From: Streptomyces caniscabiei
Lineage (GTDB): Bacteria > Actinomycetota > Actinomycetes > Streptomycetales > Streptomycetaceae
Assembly: GCF_014930365.1 (NCBI RefSeq)
Contig: NZ_JABXWI010000004.1
Span: forward strand, 620,001 to 684,000
Direction: 5' to 3'
Length of the DNA stretch: 64,000 nt
The translations under genes and the position numbers were made by a program. Each line of letters starts with the position of its first letter. The stretch's first letter is position 1. The notes beneath the pieces were generated by a model, which was not told where the DNA came from, did no database searches, and saw only the letters and a program-made list of their open reading frames with translations. Shown here piece by piece: positions 54,869-63,082 of the stretch.

Positions 54869-56367
54869 AGGGGGTGACGGTGTTCTGCGGCGCCTCGCCA
54901 GGACACCGCCCGGAGCATCTGCGCTCCGCCGCCGAACTGGGCGCCGCGCTCGCCGGCGCCGGGCTGCGGCTGGTCTACGGCGGCACCCGCACCGGGCTGA
55001 TGGGGGCGCTCGCGGACGCGGCCCTGGCCGGCGGGGGCGCGGTGACCGGTGTGGTCCCGCGCCGGATGCTGCCGTACGAGATCGCGCACACCGGGCTCGA
55101 CGAGCTCGTGGTGGTGGACGGCATCCATGAACGCAAGGCTCGGATGGCCGAGGGGGGCGACGCGTTCGTGGCGCTGCCCGGGGGTCTGGGGACGCTGGAG
55201 GAGTTGTCCGAGGTGCTGGCGTGGGCGCAGCTGCGCATCCACCGCAAGCCGTGCCTGCTCCTCGATCCGACCGGCTTCTACCGGCCGCTGCTCGACTTCC
55301 TGCGGCACGTCGGGGACGAGGGCTTCCTGCACCCCGGCGATCTGGAGCGGCTCGTGGTGTGCGGGTCGGCGCGCGAGGTCGTCGATCGGCTGACGGCCGG
55401 GTCGGCGCGGGTCCCGGCCGGCTCCGCCCCGCCCGGGCTGGGCCGGACCGCGTTCCTGTTCTCGGGCGGGGGTTCGCAGCAGCCGGGCATGGGGCGCGAA
55501 CTGTATGACTCCCGGCCGGTGTTCACGACGGCCCTCGACGAGGTCTGCGCGGCCCTGGACCCGTACCTCGACGTACCGCTGCGGGACGTGATGTTCGCCG
55601 AGCCCGGGACGCGCACGGCCGCGCTGCTCGACCGGATCGCGTTCGCCAACCCCGCGATCTTCGCTCTCCAGGTGGCCCAGTACCGCCTCCTGGAGAGCGT
55701 GGGCCTCACACCGCAGGTGCTGTTCGGGTACTCGGCGGGCCGGATGGCCGCCGCCCATGCCGCCGGGGTCTTCTCGCTGTCCGACGCGTGCCGGGCCGTG
55801 GGCACGCTGTCCCGGCTCATGGGCGCGATCGCGACGCCGGGGGCCATGGCGGCGCTGGAGGTGACCCCCCAGGAGCTGGAGCGGGAGCCGGGAGTGGTGG
55901 TCGCGGCGGTCAACGGACCCCGGGCCCTGGTCGTCTCGGGCGACCGGGACGCGGTGACGGCGGTGCACGACGGCTGGGCGGACCGGGGCCGCCGCACCCG
56001 GCTGCTGCGGGTGGGCCTGGCCGCGCACTCGCACCACCTGGATCCCGTCCTGGACTCCTACCGCGCCACCTTGGCGACCATGGACCTGCGGGCCCCGCGC
56101 GTCCCGCTGATCTCGGACGTCACCGCGCGCCCGGTCGGCGCCGAGGCCACCGAACCGGAGTTCTGGGTACGGGAGTTGCGTGACCCCGTGCGCTTCTCGT
56201 CCGCGCTCGACCTGATGCGCCGGGACGGTGTGCAGGCCTTCCTCGAACTGGGTCCCGGCGAGGTCCTGGCGCGCATGATCGACGAGTACCCGCCGGACGA
56301 CGGAGCCGACGGGGGACCGGCCGTGCTCACCGTCGCCCGGGACTGGAGGACGCTGCTGGGCGGTTGA
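54865..56367 (+). CDS. LOG-type phosphoribohydrolase fused to PKS-type acyltransferase, 500 aa
   Basis: Residues 1-185 are a cytokinin-activating LOG enzyme: [14 protein letters not shown] (37-50), RKARM (90-94) and PGGLGTLEE (105-113). It releases free base from N6-substituted nucleotides. Residues about 195-495 are a FabD/polyketide acyltransferase: [12 protein letters not shown] (199-210), active-site Ser290 in GYSAGR (usual GHSxGE), His388 in AAHSHH, and ELGPGEVL near the end. The Arg that grips the malonyl carboxylate in FabD aligns with Leu315, so a non-dicarboxylic acyl group is likely. GTG at 54865 overlaps the previous stop. No carrier-protein gene is nearby. I know of no described LOG-acyltransferase fusion, so the function is open. 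Confidence 0.82.
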   Translation: MKGVTVFCGASPGHRPEHLRSAAELGAALAGAGLRLVYGGTRTGLMGALADAALAGGGAVTGVVPRRMLPYEIAHTGLDELVVVDGIHERKARMAEGGDAFVALPGGLGTLEELSEVLAWAQLRIHRKPCLLLDPTGFYRPLLDFLRHVGDEGFLHPGDLERLVVCGSAREVVDRLTAGSARVPAGSAPPGLGRTAFLFSGGGSQQPGMGRELYDSRPVFTTALDEVCAALDPYLDVPLRDVMFAEPGTRTAALLDRIAFANPAIFALQVAQYRLLESVGLTPQVLFGYSAGRMAAAHAAGVFSLSDACRAVGTLSRLMGAIATPGAMAALEVTPQELEREPGVVVAAVNGPRALVVSGDRDAVTAVHDGWADRGRRTRLLRVGLAAHSHHLDPVLDSYRATLATMDLRAPRVPLISDVTARPVGAEATEPEFWVRELRDPVRFSSALDLMRRDGVQAFLELGPGEVLARMIDEYPPDDGADGGPAVLTVARDWRTLLGG

Positions 56368-56455
56368 CAGCCGTTCCCGGTGCTCCTCACCCCCGACGTA
56401 GGCTGAAGCTCCGCGCCCCGGTCCCCACTCCCCGACCGACCTGCCGAGGAGCCCT

Positions 56456-58216
56456 GTGAGCACCCCTGAGACCACCGCCGAGCGGCAGCCACCCACCTGG
56501 CGGCTGCTGCTCGGCTATGTACGGCCCCATCGTGGGGCACTGCTGCTGGGCGCGCTGCTGTCCCTGGTCACCGGGGCGACCGGCCTGGCCCTGCCGTTGG
56601 TGGCCCGGGAGCTGATCGACGACCTCTCGCACGACCGGACGATCACCTGGGCGCTGGCCCTGATGTCCGCGCTGGTCGTCACCAACGCGGCGTTGGGCGC
56701 CGTGGGTTCGTACGTGCTGCGGCGCACCGCCGAGTCGGTGGTGCTCGGCGCGCGGCGCGCCCTGTCGTCGTATCTGCTGCGGCTGCGGATCACGGCGGTG
56801 GACCGCAGCGAGCCGGGCGACCTGATGGCGCGGATCACCTCCGACACCACGCTGCTGCGCGAGGTGACCACCGACACCCTGGTGGGCCTCGGCACCGGCG
56901 GACTGACCCTGGTGGCGACGGTGGTGCTGATGGGTCTGGTGGACCCGGTGCTGCTGGCCGTGACCCTGGGCGTGATCGTGGGCGCGGGCGTGGTGTTCGG
57001 GGTGATCGTGCCGCGTATCAACCGGGCGAGCAAGGCCGCGCAGGACGCGGTCGGCGCGATGGGCGCCTCGCTGGAGCGGATCCTCGGCGCGCTGCGGACG
57101 GTGAAGGCGTCCGGCGCCGAGCACCGTGAGGAGGAGACGATCCACGCGGCGGCCGAGGAGTCGTGGCGGCAGAGCGTGCGGGCCGCCAAGTGGTCGGCCG
57201 CCGCCGGGAACACGGCCGGGCTCGCCATGCAGATCGCGTTCATCACGGTGCTGGCGGTGGGCGGCGCGCGGGTCGCGACCGGCGCGATCGACGTGGGCAC
57301 ACTGGTGGCGTTCCTGCTGTACGTCTTCTATCTGATGTCGCCGATCCAGCAGGTCGTGGGCGCGATCACCCAGTACCAGACGGGTGCCGCGGCGCTCGCC
57401 CGTATCCAGGAGGCGCTGCGGCTGCCCGCCGAGCCGGCCTCCGTACCGGCTCCGCTGCCGTCGCCGGACGCGGAGCCCGCCGCCCTCGCCTTCGACGAGG
57501 TCCGTTTCCGGTACGCCGACGACCTGCCGTACGTCCACCACGGGGTGACCTTCGAGGTCCCGGCGCGGGGCATGACGGCGTTCGTGGGCCCGTCGGGCGC
57601 CGGCAAGACCACGGTCTTCTCGCTCATCGAACGGTTCTACGACCCCGAGGCGGGTCTCATCACGGTCGACGGCCGCGATGTCGCCGAGTGGGAGCTGTCC
57701 CGGCTGCGGTCCGCGATCGGGTACGTCGAACAGGACGCGCCCGTGCTGTCCGGGACGCTGCGGGACAACCTGCTCCTGGGCAACCCGCGCGCCGACGAGG
57801 GCGACCTGACACGGGTGCTGAAGACGACCCGGTTGGACGGTCTGGTCGCCAAGCTCCCACAGGGGTTGGAGACCCTGGTCGGACACCGGGGCACCAAGCT
57901 CTCCGGCGGAGAGCGGCAGCGGGTCGCCATCGCGCGGGCCCTGCTGCGCCGCCCCCGGCTGCTGCTGCTCGACGAGGCGACGAGCCAGCTGGACGCGGTG
58001 AACGAGGCGGCGCTGCGCGACACGGTCGCCGACGTGGCCCGTACGACGACGGTGCTGGTCGTGGCCCACCGGCTGTCCACGGTGACGATGGCCGACCGCA
58101 TCGTGGTCATGGACGCCGGCCGGGTCCGCGCGGTCGGCACACATCGCGAACTGGTGGCCGCCGACCCGCTGTACGCGGAGCTGGCGGCCACGCAGTTCCT
58201 CGCGACGGCCGGATAG
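56456..58216 (+). CDS. ABC exporter, fused membrane and ATPase domains (MsbA-like), 586 aa
   Basis: Half-transporter that dimerises. Six membrane helices (about 25-315) are followed by an ATPase domain with Walker [11 protein letters not shown]-loop in GYVEQD, signature LSGGERQR, Walker [13 protein letters not shown] and switch His in [11 protein letters not shown] at 56456 has GAGGAG upstream. It lies 88 bp downstream of the LOG-acyltransferase gene on the same strand, so it may export the cluster product or a general drug; linkage is not proven. Confidence 0.92.
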   Translation: MSTPETTAERQPPTWRLLLGYVRPHRGALLLGALLSLVTGATGLALPLVARELIDDLSHDRTITWALALMSALVVTNAALGAVGSYVLRRTAESVVLGARRALSSYLLRLRITAVDRSEPGDLMARITSDTTLLREVTTDTLVGLGTGGLTLVATVVLMGLVDPVLLAVTLGVIVGAGVVFGVIVPRINRASKAAQDAVGAMGASLERILGALRTVKASGAEHREEETIHAAAEESWRQSVRAAKWSAAAGNTAGLAMQIAFITVLAVGGARVATGAIDVGTLVAFLLYVFYLMSPIQQVVGAITQYQTGAAALARIQEALRLPAEPASVPAPLPSPDAEPAALAFDEVRFRYADDLPYVHHGVTFEVPARGMTAFVGPSGAGKTTVFSLIERFYDPEAGLITVDGRDVAEWELSRLRSAIGYVEQDAPVLSGTLRDNLLLGNPRADEGDLTRVLKTTRLDGLVAKLPQGLETLVGHRGTKLSGGERQRVAIARALLRRPRLLLLDEATSQLDAVNEAALRDTVADVARTTTVLVVAHRLSTVTMADRIVVMDAGRVRAVGTHRELVAADPLYAELAATQFLATAG

Positions 58217-58243
58217 CCGGAGCCCCCGGAGGGGCCCCGGGGG

Positions 58244-59704
58244 TCAGAACGGGAAGTGCGACTGCTGGCCGGCGATGGTCACCCAGCGGGTGTTGGAGAA
58301 CGCCTCGATGCCCCAGCGTCCGCCGAAGCGGCCGTAGCCGGAGGCCTTGACACCGCCGAAGGGGGCCATCGGCTCGTCGGCCACGGACTGGTCGTTGACG
58401 TGCACGATGCCGGTACGGATCCGGCGCGCGACGGCCAGTCCGTGGGTGGCGTTCTCGGTGATGATGCCGCAGCTCAGGCCGTTGTCGGTGTCGTTGGCGA
58501 CGGCCACGGCTGTGGCGTCGTCGGCGAACGACTGCAGGACGCAGAGCGGGCCGAAGGACTCCTGGTAGTACAGGTCGGCGTCCTGGGGGACGTCGGTGAG
58601 CACGGTCGCCGGGTGCACCGAGCCCTCGGGCTGCCCGCCGCCGGTGAGCACGGTGGCGCCCTTGGCGACGGCGTCCTTGACCAGGGCGGCGATCCGCTGG
58701 GCGGCGTCGGCGCTCACCAGGGGGCCGACCACCGTGTGCGGGTGGTTCGGGTCGCCGGCCTGGAGCGTGGCGACCTTGGCGGTGAACTTCTGCGCGAACT
58801 CCTCGGCGAGCGACTCGTGGACGAGGATGCGGTCGCCGGACATGCAGATCTGTCCGGCGTTCATGAAGACGCTGAAGGTGACGGCGTCGACGGCGTAGTC
58901 CACATCGGCGTCGGCGAGGACGATCACGGAGTTCTTGCCGCCCAACTCCAGGACGGCGGGCTTGAGATGACGGGCCGCGTGCTCGCCGATGATCCGGCCG
59001 ACACCGGTGGAGCCGGTGAAGTTCACCGCGCGCACCCGCTCGTCGGAGATCAGCGCCTCGGCGATCCGAGCCGCGTCCTCGGGGGCGTTGGTGACGACGT
59101 TGAGCACCCCGTCGGGCAGCCCCGCCTCCCGGAACACGTCCGCCACGAGCAGCCCGCAGGCGATCGGGGCGTCCTCGCTGGGCTTGACGACGACGGTGTT
59201 GCCCGCGGCCAGCGGCGCCGCCACGGCCCGGACACCGAGGATGACCGGCGCGTTCCACGGGGCGAACGCGGCGACCACGCCCAGGGGTTCGCGTACCGCG
59301 AGGCCGAGCGCGCCCTCCTTCTGGCTGCTGAGGACCTCGCCGCGCGGCGCGGTGATCGCGGCCGCGGCCTCGCGCAGGATGTTCGCCGCCAGCGCCACGT
59401 TGAAGTACGCCCACGGCCGTGTGCCGCCCGCCTCACGGGCCATGATCTCGGCGACCTGGTCGCCCCGGCCCTCCAGCAGGTCGGCCGCCTTGAAGAAGAT
59501 CGCCCGCCGGGCGAACGGCGCGAGCGCGGCCCACTCCTCGAAGGCGGCGTCGGCGGCGTCCACGGCTCGCCGGACGTCCTCCGGCCCGGCCGCCGCGACC
59601 GTCGCGTACACCTCCCCCGTGTACGGGTCGAGGTCCTCGGCGGTGCGGCCGGACGTGGCGGGCACGTCCTTGCCGCCGATCAGAAGGTCACGGGTGATGG
59701 CCAT
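58244..59704 (-). CDS. Aldehyde dehydrogenase, 486 aa
   Basis: NAD(P)-dependent ALDH. The catalytic Glu is in LELGGKNS (about 252), and Cys in NAGQICMSGDR (about 287). It is closest in pattern to vanillin/salicylaldehyde-type enzymes, so an aromatic aldehyde is a plausible substrate. It is convergent with the exporter gene; a short GC hairpin lies in the 27-bp gap. Confidence 0.92.
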   Translation of the reverse strand: MAITRDLLIGGKDVPATSGRTAEDLDPYTGEVYATVAAAGPEDVRRAVDAADAAFEEWAALAPFARRAIFFKAADLLEGRGDQVAEIMAREAGGTRPWAYFNVALAANILREAAAAITAPRGEVLSSQKEGALGLAVREPLGVVAAFAPWNAPVILGVRAVAAPLAAGNTVVVKPSEDAPIACGLLVADVFREAGLPDGVLNVVTNAPEDAARIAEALISDERVRAVNFTGSTGVGRIIGEHAARHLKPAVLELGGKNSVIVLADADVDYAVDAVTFSVFMNAGQICMSGDRILVHESLAEEFAQKFTAKVATLQAGDPNHPHTVVGPLVSADAAQRIAALVKDAVAKGATVLTGGGQPEGSVHPATVLTDVPQDADLYYQESFGPLCVLQSFADDATAVAVANDTDNGLSCGIITENATHGLAVARRIRTGIVHVNDQSVADEPMAPFGGVKASGYGRFGGRWGIEAFSNTRWVTIAGQQSHFPF

Positions 59705-59834
59705 GATGCGGCTTCCTCGGGGTACGTATCGACGACGGTACGTGATCGAGCATGATCGCTCGTGAACGTTCGTAGTGCGAAATTCAATTACGTTACTGTT
59801 CCGTGATGCTCTGCCCGGCCCCCGGGCATGTCAA

Positions 59835-59865
59835 GAGCCCCACCGCGACGAACGCGGCGGGGCTC
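59835..59865 (-). terminator. Hairpin downstream of the small secreted protein
   Basis: 13-bp arms with one mismatch (GAGCCCCACCGCG at 59835-59847; 59853-59865), 5-nt loop, 23 bp past the minus-strand stop at 59889. Confidence 0.65.
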
Positions 59866-59888
59866 CGGAACGGACGCGGCCGGCTTCG

Positions 59889-60185
59889 CTACTCGATGGC
59901 GCCCAGCAGGCCGAGGGCGGGGGCGGCCATGTCGGTGACCTGGTGCAATTCGTTGAGCCGGTTCAGTTCGTGCACCTGGTTGAGACTCTTGAGCTGCTGC
60001 GAGGGGCGCGGCAGGGCCGCCCGCTGCTCCTCGGGAAGATCGCTGACGGCGAGCGAGTCCAGCGTGGTCATCGGGTTGAGCCGCGTCGCTTCCGCGACGG
60101 CGTCCGCGTTCGCCATCGGTGCGGCCAGGCCCGTGACACCGACGGCGAGACCCACGGCGGCGACGATACGTCGAGTTGAGATCAT
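59889..60185 (-). CDS. Small secreted protein of unknown function, 98 aa
   Basis: Signal peptide (residues 1-28, cleavage after ANA). The mature 70 residues are mostly helical, Leu/Asn/His-rich (LKSLNQVHELNRLNELHQV gives short leucine periodicity) with no cysteine. ATG at 60185 has GAGGGC upstream. I do not recognise the family. The 205-bp upstream gap contains a 9-bp-arm inverted repeat (60207-60215 and 60239-60247). Confidence 0.75.
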   Translation of the reverse strand: MISTRRIVAAVGLAVGVTGLAAPMANADAVAEATRLNPMTTLDSLAVSDLPEEQRAALPRPSQQLKSLNQVHELNRLNELHQVTDMAAPALGLLGAIE

Positions 60186-60390
60186 GCCCTCAGCAACGCT
60201 CGCCGGGCCCCTGCGGTCACGGCCGCTCACCCGTGAGGCGCAGGGGCGGACGGGAGAGGAGCACGACGCTGTTCGACGCGTGCCCGCGCCTGCGCTTGCC
60301 GAGTCCCGCCGGACGGGGGAGCCTCGAAGGAGAGGCCGTTCGCGGCCCGTTCACCCATGCCGGGCCACGGCCTTTCGAAGGAGGTCACTC

Positions 60391-60756
60391 ATGGGCACCT
60401 CGACCAGCCCCGCCTTCGACGTCGAAGCGCTGCGCAGGGGCACGGAGGAAGCGAACGCGGCGACGCTGACGTCGCTCTACGCGGACGACGCCGAACTGCG
60501 CGTCGTGGACCGCAACACCCAGCCCAGCCACCCCAAGGTCCTGCACGGCCGGTCCGAGATCGGCGCGATGTTCGACGACGTCTGCAGCCGGGAGATGACC
60601 CACAAGGTCGAGCAGTGCCTGGTCCAGGGCGACCAGGTCGCGTTCACCGAGTCCTGCGAATACCCCGACGGGGTGCGGGTCCTGGCGAGTTCCATGATCT
60701 CCCTCAAGGACGGGAAGATCGTCGACCACACGATGGTCCAGGCCTGGGACGAGTGA
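60391..60756 (+). CDS. SnoaL/NTF2-like protein, 121 aa
   Basis: Cone-shaped alpha+beta fold typical of the polyketide-cyclase/ester-hydrolase superfamily (FDVEALRRGTEEANAATLTS, LYADDAELRVVDRN, then FTESCEYPDGVRVLASSMISL). Usually binds small ligands; catalytic residues vary and the function is unclear. GAAGGAGG precedes the ATG. Confidence 0.85.
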   Translation: MGTSTSPAFDVEALRRGTEEANAATLTSLYADDAELRVVDRNTQPSHPKVLHGRSEIGAMFDDVCSREMTHKVEQCLVQGDQVAFTESCEYPDGVRVLASSMISLKDGKIVDHTMVQAWDE

Positions 60757-60895
60757 CCGCCCGGGGCGCCGCGTCGCCCCGGACCGCTCACGGCGGATCC
60801 CCGGCGGCGCGGTGCGCTTTCGGACAGGGGCTCTTTCGGGTCATCGCGGTGCCGTCCCCCTGACGGGCCGCGGTCGCGCGGCCATACTGACGGGC

Positions 60896-62140
60896 GTGCG
60901 TGTAGCGATCATGACGGCGGGTTCCCGGGGTGACGTGGCGCCGTACACCGGACTCGGACACGGGCTGGTGCGGGCGGGGCACGAGGTCACCCTGGTGACG
61001 CACGCCCGTTTCGAACCCCTGGTGGCGGGTTCGGGGGTCGCCTTCCACTCCCTGCCCGTGGATCCCCGGGCGGAGCTGGAGTCGGAACGCGGGCGGGGGC
61101 TGCACCGGAGCGCCACCGGCGCCGGGAAGCTGTACCGGGCGGCGGAGATGGCCAGGAGCCTGGTGGGACGGATGGCCGGCGACCTGGTGGCCGCCGCCCG
61201 CGCCAGTGACGCCCTGCTGCTGGCGGGCACCCTCGCGCCCCTCGGCCACACCATCGGCCAGGGCCTGTCGATCCCGACGCTCGGTGTGAACCTCCAACCC
61301 CTCGCGCCCACAAGGGAGTTCGCGCCCCCGATGACCGGCGTGCGCTCCTGGGGCCCGGTCGGCAACCGGGCGGCCGGGCACGCGGTGAACACGGCCGTCG
61401 AATGGATCTTCGCGGAGGAGGTACGCAGGCTGCGCGCCGAGTACGGGCTTCCGCGCACCGGCCGGACGGCCGCACGGCGGGCCCGTGAGCGGCTGGGCCG
61501 GCCGGTGTTCCACGGCTTCAGCCCCCGGGTGGTGCCACGGCCCGGGGACTGGCGGGCCGGGCTGGACGTCACCGGTTACTGGTGGCCGTACGACAGCGAG
61601 GACCGGCTGCCGGCCCCGCTGCTGGACTTCCTCGACGCCGGTCCGCCGCCGGTCTTCGTGGGCCTGGGCAGCGCCACCGTGCCCGATCCCGAGCGGATGA
61701 GCGAGGCGGTCGTACGGGCCCTGCGGGCGGCCGGGCTGCGCGGGGTGATCCAGCGCGGCTGGGGCGAACTGCGGGGCGAGGGCGACGACATGTTCACCGT
61801 GGGCGAGGTCCCGCACTCCCTGCTCTTCCCGAGGACGGCGGCCGTCGTCCACCACGCGGGCGCGGGCACGACGGGCGCCGGCCTGCGCGCCGGGGTCCCG
61901 GCGGTGCCGGTGCCCGTCCAGTTCGACGAGGGTTTCTGGGCGGCCCGCCTGGTCGCCCTCGGGGTGTCCCCGGGCGCCGTACCGCTGCGCGGCTTCACCC
62001 CCGCCGCCCTGACGGCCACCCTGCGACGGGCGACCACCGACCCGTCCTACGGCCGTCGCGCCCGCGCCCTGGCCGACGAGTTGCGCAGGGAGGACGGAGT
62101 GGCCCCGGTCCTGACGGCGGTGAACCGACTGGCGGGCTGA
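60896..62140 (+). CDS. GT1-family glycosyltransferase (MGT/sterol-type), 414 aa
   Basis: GT-B fold UDP/NDP-sugar transferase: the N-terminal acceptor domain starts IMTAGSRGDVAPYTGLG, and the donor domain carries FVGLGSATVPDPERM and HHAGAGTTGAGLRAGVPAV, the standard nucleotide-sugar motif. It resembles macrolide or sterol glucosyltransferases. GTG at 60896 may be leaderless: CATACT lies about 10 bp upstream and no ribosome site is seen. The acceptor is unknown. Confidence 0.87.
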   Translation: MRVAIMTAGSRGDVAPYTGLGHGLVRAGHEVTLVTHARFEPLVAGSGVAFHSLPVDPRAELESERGRGLHRSATGAGKLYRAAEMARSLVGRMAGDLVAAARASDALLLAGTLAPLGHTIGQGLSIPTLGVNLQPLAPTREFAPPMTGVRSWGPVGNRAAGHAVNTAVEWIFAEEVRRLRAEYGLPRTGRTAARRARERLGRPVFHGFSPRVVPRPGDWRAGLDVTGYWWPYDSEDRLPAPLLDFLDAGPPPVFVGLGSATVPDPERMSEAVVRALRAAGLRGVIQRGWGELRGEGDDMFTVGEVPHSLLFPRTAAVVHHAGAGTTGAGLRAGVPAVPVPVQFDEGFWAARLVALGVSPGAVPLRGFTPAALTATLRRATTDPSYGRRARALADELRREDGVAPVLTAVNRLAG

Positions 62141-62145
62141 GGGCG

Positions 62146-62176
62146 TGAAAAGCAGGGGCGCAGCCCCTGCTTTTCA
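62146..62176. terminator. Strong bidirectional terminator
   Basis: Perfect 14-bp arms TGAAAAGCAGGGGC (62146-62159) and complement (62163-62176), 3-nt loop, between convergent glycosyltransferase and TetR genes; A/T-rich arm ends give a U-tract in both directions. Confidence 0.85.
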
Positions 62177-62225
62177 GGGGCGCGGGGAACTGCGCGAGAA
62201 GCCCCACCGGACCCGCATCCGAAGA
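62172..62225 (+). repeat. Streptomyces intergenic repeat, class 2
   Basis: AGGGGCGCGGGGAACTGCGCGA appears here as AGGGGCGCGG then GGAACTGCGCGA, followed by CCACCGGACCCG; same block order as at 24861-24930. Confidence 0.6.
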
Positions 62226-62241
62226 ACCACCCGGCCGTCCC

Positions 62242-62919
62242 CTACCGTTCCACCTCTTCACCCTCCCCCGGTCTCCATCCCACCGGTCGCAGTATCCCCA
62301 GCAGCAGCCGGACCAGTTCGTCGACCACCTCGTCCAGCGGGGCATCGACCCAGCCGGCCTGCCAGTCGTGGAGGAGGCCGTTGACGCTGCCGATGAAGGC
62401 GGTCGCGGCGATGCGGTAGTCGCGGTGGACGGCCTCACCGCGCTCCGCCGCCGCGGTGGCCTCGGCGCAGATGAAGTCGACCCAGCGGGCGCGGCGTTCG
62501 AGGCGCTGGCGCTCCATGCGGGGGCTGACGCCGACGATCTCGGTGAAGGTGATGCGCAGCCGGCGCGGGTCTCCGGTGACATTGGCGGCGTACGCGAGGA
62601 ACGCCGCGGAGACCCGCTCGGCGATCGGCCGCCCCTCCGCCGTGGCGAGTCCGGCGAGCGCGGCCTCCTCCGCCCAGTCGTTGACCCGTAGGTGGAGGGC
62701 GGCCAGCACGTCCTCCAGGGAGTGGAACTCCTCGTAGAACTGGCGGGTCGACAGTCCGGCGGCCTCGCTCAGGGCCGCGATGGTCGTCGCCCGGAAGCCG
62801 GGAGTGTCGCCGAAGAGTTGTAACCCCGCGTCGAGGAAGCGGTCCCGGCGCTCGGCCCGGCGCTCCGCCGCGGATCTGCCCCCGTAACGGCCGGTGGGCT
62901 GTTTGAGCCTGCCCGACAC
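62242..62919 (-). CDS. TetR/AcrR-family transcriptional regulator, 225 aa
   Basis: N-terminal HTH at about 20-65 (AERRDRFLDAGLQLFGDTPGF, then AGLSTRQFYEEFHS, where STRQFYEEF is the recognition helix). The C-terminal domain is typical of ligand-binding TetR regulators. GTG at 62919 is preceded by GGAGGAG. It is divergent from a secreted protein gene, with a perfect 10-bp-arm palindrome between them, so it probably represses itself and/or that gene. Confidence 0.9.
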   Translation of the reverse strand: MSGRLKQPTGRYGGRSAAERRAERRDRFLDAGLQLFGDTPGFRATTIAALSEAAGLSTRQFYEEFHSLEDVLAALHLRVNDWAEEAALAGLATAEGRPIAERVSAAFLAYAANVTGDPRRLRITFTEIVGVSPRMERQRLERRARWVDFICAEATAAAERGEAVHRDYRIAATAFIGSVNGLLHDWQAGWVDAPLDEVVDELVRLLLGILRPVGWRPGEGEEVER

Positions 62920-63014
62920 GTTTCTCCTCCCGACGGAACCTCACCGTGCACGGCCGATGCGGCCGTCGCTCGATTTTGTCGTGTCCCTGGTCTTGTGGTG
63001 AAGCGGGACCGTTC

Positions 63015-63057
63015 CTTACTTTCCAGTAAGTCTGCTCTGAACACAGGTGTGTTCAGA
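63015..63057. promoter_or_regulatory. TetR operator candidates
   Basis: Perfect palindrome with 10-bp arms TCTGAACACA (63036-63045) and TGTGTTCAGA (63048-63057), 2-bp centre, plus CTTACT-TTCC-AGTAAG (63015-63030). Both lie between TetR and the next gene. Confidence 0.75.
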
Positions 63058-63082
63058 CTCCGCCCGCGCAGGAGGATCCGAC

